From: JBOHHR01 sp050740975
GTDB lineage: Bacteria > Pseudomonadota > Gammaproteobacteria > JBOHHR01
Direction of reading: 5' to 3'
NCBI GenBank assembly: GCA_050740975.1
Contig: JBOIEE010000104.1
Location: 1 to 9,393 of the forward strand
DNA length: 9,393 nucleotides
The notes below the pieces were generated by a model. The model was not told the DNA's origin. It worked only from the letters and a program-made list of their open reading frames with translations, and ran no database searches. Both the position numbers and the translations under genes were made by a program. Every line of letters begins with the position of its first letter. Within the stretch, counting starts at the first letter, position 1. Shown one piece after another: positions 7,048-9,393 of this stretch.

Positions 7048-7547
7048 AGATCGAATATGCCAGTCGGCGCTGTTGTGGTGCTGCTATCGGCCTGTGGACT
7101 GTTATCGTGATCTGTGCCGCGCCGGTGGCGGCCAAGGGGGCCGAGTTAGGCCGCCTGTTCACCACGCTGCAAGAACGCGCGGCGCTCGATAAGTTGCGCC
7201 GAGAGGGCCCGAAGCCAGTAGCAGCCCCAGAAGAGATCAAGCCATCTGTGACGCCCGAGCCAATCTCAGACCAACCACCCCAGCCGATCACCGTGAATGG
7301 CTTTGTTAAGCGTTCTGACGGAGCGAACACGGTGTGGATAAACGGAGTGAATTCCTTAGAGGGCGAGTTTGACTCGCAAGGTATTCAAGTTGACACGCGC
7401 CACATCCGCAGCGACCGGGTGACCGTGACCGTCTCCGGCCGGCCGGTGCGTTCCATCGAGATGAGACCGGGGCAAACCTTCGATCCGGCGATGGGGAGGA
7501 TGGTGGATGTATATCAGGTCCCTCAAGAAACAAGCCGCATAAAGTGA
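7044..7547 (+). CDS. mshK: Exported PilP/GspC-like protein (MshK position)
   Basis: From ATG 7044 the protein has 167 residues. Its N-terminus looks like a Sec signal: basic residues (K2, R8, R9), a hydrophobic core (about 12-28), and likely cleavage after VAA (A30) or at KGA. C24 is preceded by IVI, which does not fit a lipobox, so a lipoprotein is unlikely. A charged helical stretch and a Pro-rich linker (about 52-80) lead to a C-terminal beta-rich part with ITVNGFVKRSDGANTVWING (81-100) and TVTVSGRPVRSIEMRPGQ. This resembles the homology-region fold of PilP and GspC, which binds the secretin N-domains. MshK holds this place in MSHA systems, though I expect it to be shorter. The start codon overlaps the preceding stop in an ATGA, suggesting coupled translation. 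The role as secretin-facing end of the alignment complex is inferred. Confidence 0.62.
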   Translation: MKIEYASRRCCGAAIGLWTVIVICAAPVAAKGAELGRLFTTLQERAALDKLRREGPKPVAAPEEIKPSVTPEPISDQPPQPITVNGFVKRSDGANTVWINGVNSLEGEFDSQGIQVDTRHIRSDRVTVTVSGRPVRSIEMRPGQTFDPAMGRMVDVYQVPQETSRIK

Positions 7548-7591
7548 ACGCACTGGCTGTTGCTTTCGTCCCTCTAATTTTTTGATGGGCG

Positions 7592-8839
7592 ATGTACGGA
7601 ACCAGTGAGCTGCGCTTAGGCGCGATTTCAAGCCGCGAAAAGCAAGCTGGCGCGGCGTTGCTTGTCATTTTGCTGTTGTTGATTAGTGCATCGTCATTTC
7701 TTTTTGTTAAGAACCTGAACCGGGGAATTGGTTTTCGTGGCGAAGATGCGATGGCAACGGCCAGTGCGTTGGCGGAAGCGAAAGCGGCGTTGATCGGACG
7801 CGCATTGACCGATAACAACCGTCCAGGGAGTCTCCCCTGTCCAGATACTAACAATGATGGAGTTCCAGAGATTTTTGTTGGTTCTAACTGTCCTAGCTAT
7901 GCGGGTAGATTCCCGTGGCGCACCCTGCAACCGGGTGACCTTCGAGATGCTGACGGTGAGCGACTGTGGTATGGATTGACATCAACTTTACGGGATAACA
8001 CATCCGCCCAGCCCATAAACTCTGCAACTCCAGGCCAGCTACTTGTAGATGGGGCTATTGGAGATGTTGTTGCAGTCTTAATCGCCCCGGGCACTCCATT
8101 CGCTGGTCAGAATAGAAATGCCGGGCCTAATAGCGCCATCAATTACTTAGAAGACGATAACAACAATGGCGATAACAAGTTCGTGACTACTGCGGCAGGA
8201 AATTTCAATGACAGATTAATTTTTATTACGCGCCAGGAATTGATGGCGGCTGTGGAAAAGCGCGTGCTTGGTGAGATTCGGCAAATCTTGCGCGCCTACT
8301 ACCAGAACAGTGATCCAACGCCAGCAAACCGCTTTTATCCTTACGCGGCCGCTTTGGGCACGCGAGTAGGGGTCGAAGGATTGCGCCAAGGGTTTTTGCC
8401 GTTGGATACCCTACCGGTGCCGCCCCCGCCTGGACCTTCTGCGCATCCCAACCCGACTATCTCAGTTCCGTCGTGGTTCACTAATCCTCCGGGCATCCCC
8501 ACTCCCACTAACGATTGGGAGCAGTTCGTTTTCTACGCCATTGGGACTGATTGTATTTTCGCTAATAAGGGTTGCAATTCGACGAACCCAAGCGATTTTC
8601 TGACCGTTGGGACCACGCAAAACATAAATGCTTTGGTAATTTCTGCTGGTCGGGCGATAACCGCAGCGCCCTATGCGGTCTCTAAAGGCAGTGCCCAAGA
8701 TAGAACGTCTCTGCCCCCGCAACCGGCGAACGAATATCTGGATAGTGTCGAAAACACCAACTCCGATGATACGTACGATGCTGTAGGAACTCAGGTCACT
8801 TCGGGCTATAACGATCAGATGAAGATCATTGCGCCGTAG
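7592..8839 (+). CDS. Large prepilin-like protein (415 aa), possible PilX/GspK-type minor pilin
   Basis: The N-terminus has a 20-residue polar leader ending in SSREKQAG, then AALLVILLLLISASSFLF (21-38). This is a type IV pilin-like helix with G20 at the likely prepilin peptidase site, but V25 sits where Glu5 is usual. GspK and some PilX-like subunits also lack that Glu. The helix continues as EAKAALIGRAL (62-72), followed by RPGSLPCPD (77-85), CP (100-101), FPWRTL (107-112) and GERLWYG (122-128). These motifs recur in the next gene. Later parts include an Asn/Asp-rich stretch (187-196), ALVISAGR (347-354), NEYL (380-383) and the ending GYNDQMKIIAP, which resembles the FDD-x-V-x-WIS ending of some large proteobacterial prepilins. 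ATG 7592 is the only start (in-frame stop at 7583). Its Shine-Dalgarno site is weak. It is much larger than a major pilin. A tip role is inference. Confidence 0.62.
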   Translation: MYGTSELRLGAISSREKQAGAALLVILLLLISASSFLFVKNLNRGIGFRGEDAMATASALAEAKAALIGRALTDNNRPGSLPCPDTNNDGVPEIFVGSNCPSYAGRFPWRTLQPGDLRDADGERLWYGLTSTLRDNTSAQPINSATPGQLLVDGAIGDVVAVLIAPGTPFAGQNRNAGPNSAINYLEDDNNNGDNKFVTTAAGNFNDRLIFITRQELMAAVEKRVLGEIRQILRAYYQNSDPTPANRFYPYAAALGTRVGVEGLRQGFLPLDTLPVPPPPGPSAHPNPTISVPSWFTNPPGIPTPTNDWEQFVFYAIGTDCIFANKGCNSTNPSDFLTVGTTQNINALVISAGRAITAAPYAVSKGSAQDRTSLPPQPANEYLDSVENTNSDDTYDAVGTQVTSGYNDQMKIIAP

Positions 8840-8854
8840 CGATTAACGCAATAA

Positions 8855-9393
8855 ATGCGGCCTCAGTCCGGGTTTTCCTTATTAGAACTCGCCATTGCGA
8901 TAGTGATCCTGGCCGCCATATTAGGAAGCGTGGTGGTGCCAGTCGCGACGCAGGTGCAAGCAAAAAAAATCAAAGAGACAGAACAACTGCTCGACGATGC
9001 AAAAGAAGCATTGCTGGGCTTCGCTCTTTCGAACAGCCGCTTGCCTTGTCCAAATTCGGTCGCGCCTTTTGATGGCTTGGAAGATGCTCCTTGTCCCGTA
9101 ACCGAAGGATTTTTGCCATGGGCCACCTTGGGCCTTCCGCCAACAGACGCATGGGGCCGTCTACTTTACTACGGTGTGACTGTTGAATTTACGGTTACAC
9201 CTATCCCCGCAACGGCATGTGCTTCTGGCGGGGATCTCGATCTCTGCGATACCGGAAATATTAACGTGCGTGATACTTTGGCCGGAATAGATCTTGTAGG
9301 CAATGCCGGTGGTGGCCCCGGAGCACCCGCAGTTATCGTGTCAACCGGCCCAAATGGGTTGGGAGGAAGAGACTTTGTTTCGGGCGTCACGTT
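8855..9393 (+). CDS. Type IV prepilin with N-terminal cleavage/methylation motif (3' end outside window)
   Basis: This frame is open from ATG 8855 to the window edge (179 codons). A six-residue leader MRPQSG is followed by FSLLELAIAIVILAAILGSV, the canonical prepilin motif: cleavage after G6, mature Phe1 and Glu5 (E11). The helix runs on into LLDDAKEALLGFAL (45-58). Then come RLPCP (62-66), CP (80-81), GFLPWATLGLP (85-95), DAWGRLLYYGV (98-108), a second Cys pair C122/C131, and PAVIVSTGPNGLGG (158-171). The motif order matches the preceding gene. At over 179 residues and still open it is probably a minor or large pilin rather than the major MshA subunit, but this is not certain. In-frame TAA at 8852-8854 directly before ATG makes this the only start. 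I see no Shine-Dalgarno site, so it may depend on translation of the gene ending 15 bp upstream. Confidence 0.85.
   Translation, partial: MRPQSGFSLLELAIAIVILAAILGSVVVPVATQVQAKKIKETEQLLDDAKEALLGFALSNSRLPCPNSVAPFDGLEDAPCPVTEGFLPWATLGLPPTDAWGRLLYYGVTVEFTVTPIPATACASGGDLDLCDTGNINVRDTLAGIDLVGNAGGGPGAPAVIVSTGPNGLGGRDFVSGVT

Noticed and set aside
7113..7115. C24 of the MshK/PilP-like protein as a lipoprotein cysteine
   Set aside because: Residues before it (IVI) do not fit a lipobox, where Gly, Ala or Ser is needed just before Cys. A plain Sec signal with cleavage near A30 fits better.
7548..7591. Possible terminator or promoter between the MshK-like and large prepilin genes
   Set aside because: There is a run of six T at about 7578-7583 but no stem before it. 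A TAATTT box at 7575-7580 has no -35 element at the right distance.
7640..7663. Inverted repeat AAGCAA/TTGCTT with a 12-nt loop near the start of the large prepilin gene
   Set aside because: The six-base AT-rich arms and large loop are expected by chance, and the site lies in the codons for the hydrophobic helix.
1..9393. CRISPR arrays, tRNA/rRNA genes, insertion sequences or phage genes
   Set aside because: I saw no spaced direct repeats, RNA gene signatures, transposases or integrases. Coding sequence on one strand fills almost the whole window.

Overview
The window is one strand of a type IV pilus assembly locus of the mannose-sensitive hemagglutinin (MSHA) type. All eight genes read left to right and are closely packed or overlapping, so they look like one operon. 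The moderately GC-rich sequence, the alternative GTG/TTG starts and the protein types suggest a beta- or gammaproteobacterium. The species cannot be named from this sequence.

Layout: 1-155 is the C-terminal tail of an outer-membrane secretin (MshL type). 168-1931 is an MshN-like single-pass membrane protein with periplasmic TPRs. 1928-3649 is a GspE-family motor ATPase of the MshE type, with an N-terminal cyclic-di-GMP-binding (MshEN) domain. 3662-4867 is a GspF/PilC-family platform protein (MshG). 4839-6440 is a one-chain fusion of PilM-like and PilN-like parts (MshI/GspL-like). 6427-7047 is a PilO/GspM-like protein (MshJ position). 7044-7547 is an exported PilP/GspC-like protein (MshK position). 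7592-8839 is a large 415-residue prepilin-like protein with an unusual N-terminus. 8855-9393 is a canonical type IV prepilin cut by the window edge. The only gap of note is the 44 bp at 7548-7591, where I see no convincing promoter or terminator.

How the genes work together: MshE would drive pilin polymerisation through MshG. The MshI/J/K-like proteins would form the inner-membrane alignment complex that links the motor to the secretin across the periplasm. MshN-like TPRs probably help secretin assembly or stability. The two prepilin-like products would be substrates of the machine. The MshEN domain suggests that pilus extension responds to cyclic di-GMP.

The assembly genes belong to known families, and I do not see a wholly new system. 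The parts most worth a second look are the prepilin pair at the right end, which share a Cys-containing motif block but have different N-terminal classes; the large one lacks Glu5 and may be a tip subunit. Others are the placement of the I-J-K-like genes after mshG, the absence of mshM between mshL and mshN, the PilM-PilN fusion, and a perfect 7-bp hairpin just upstream of the mshE start.
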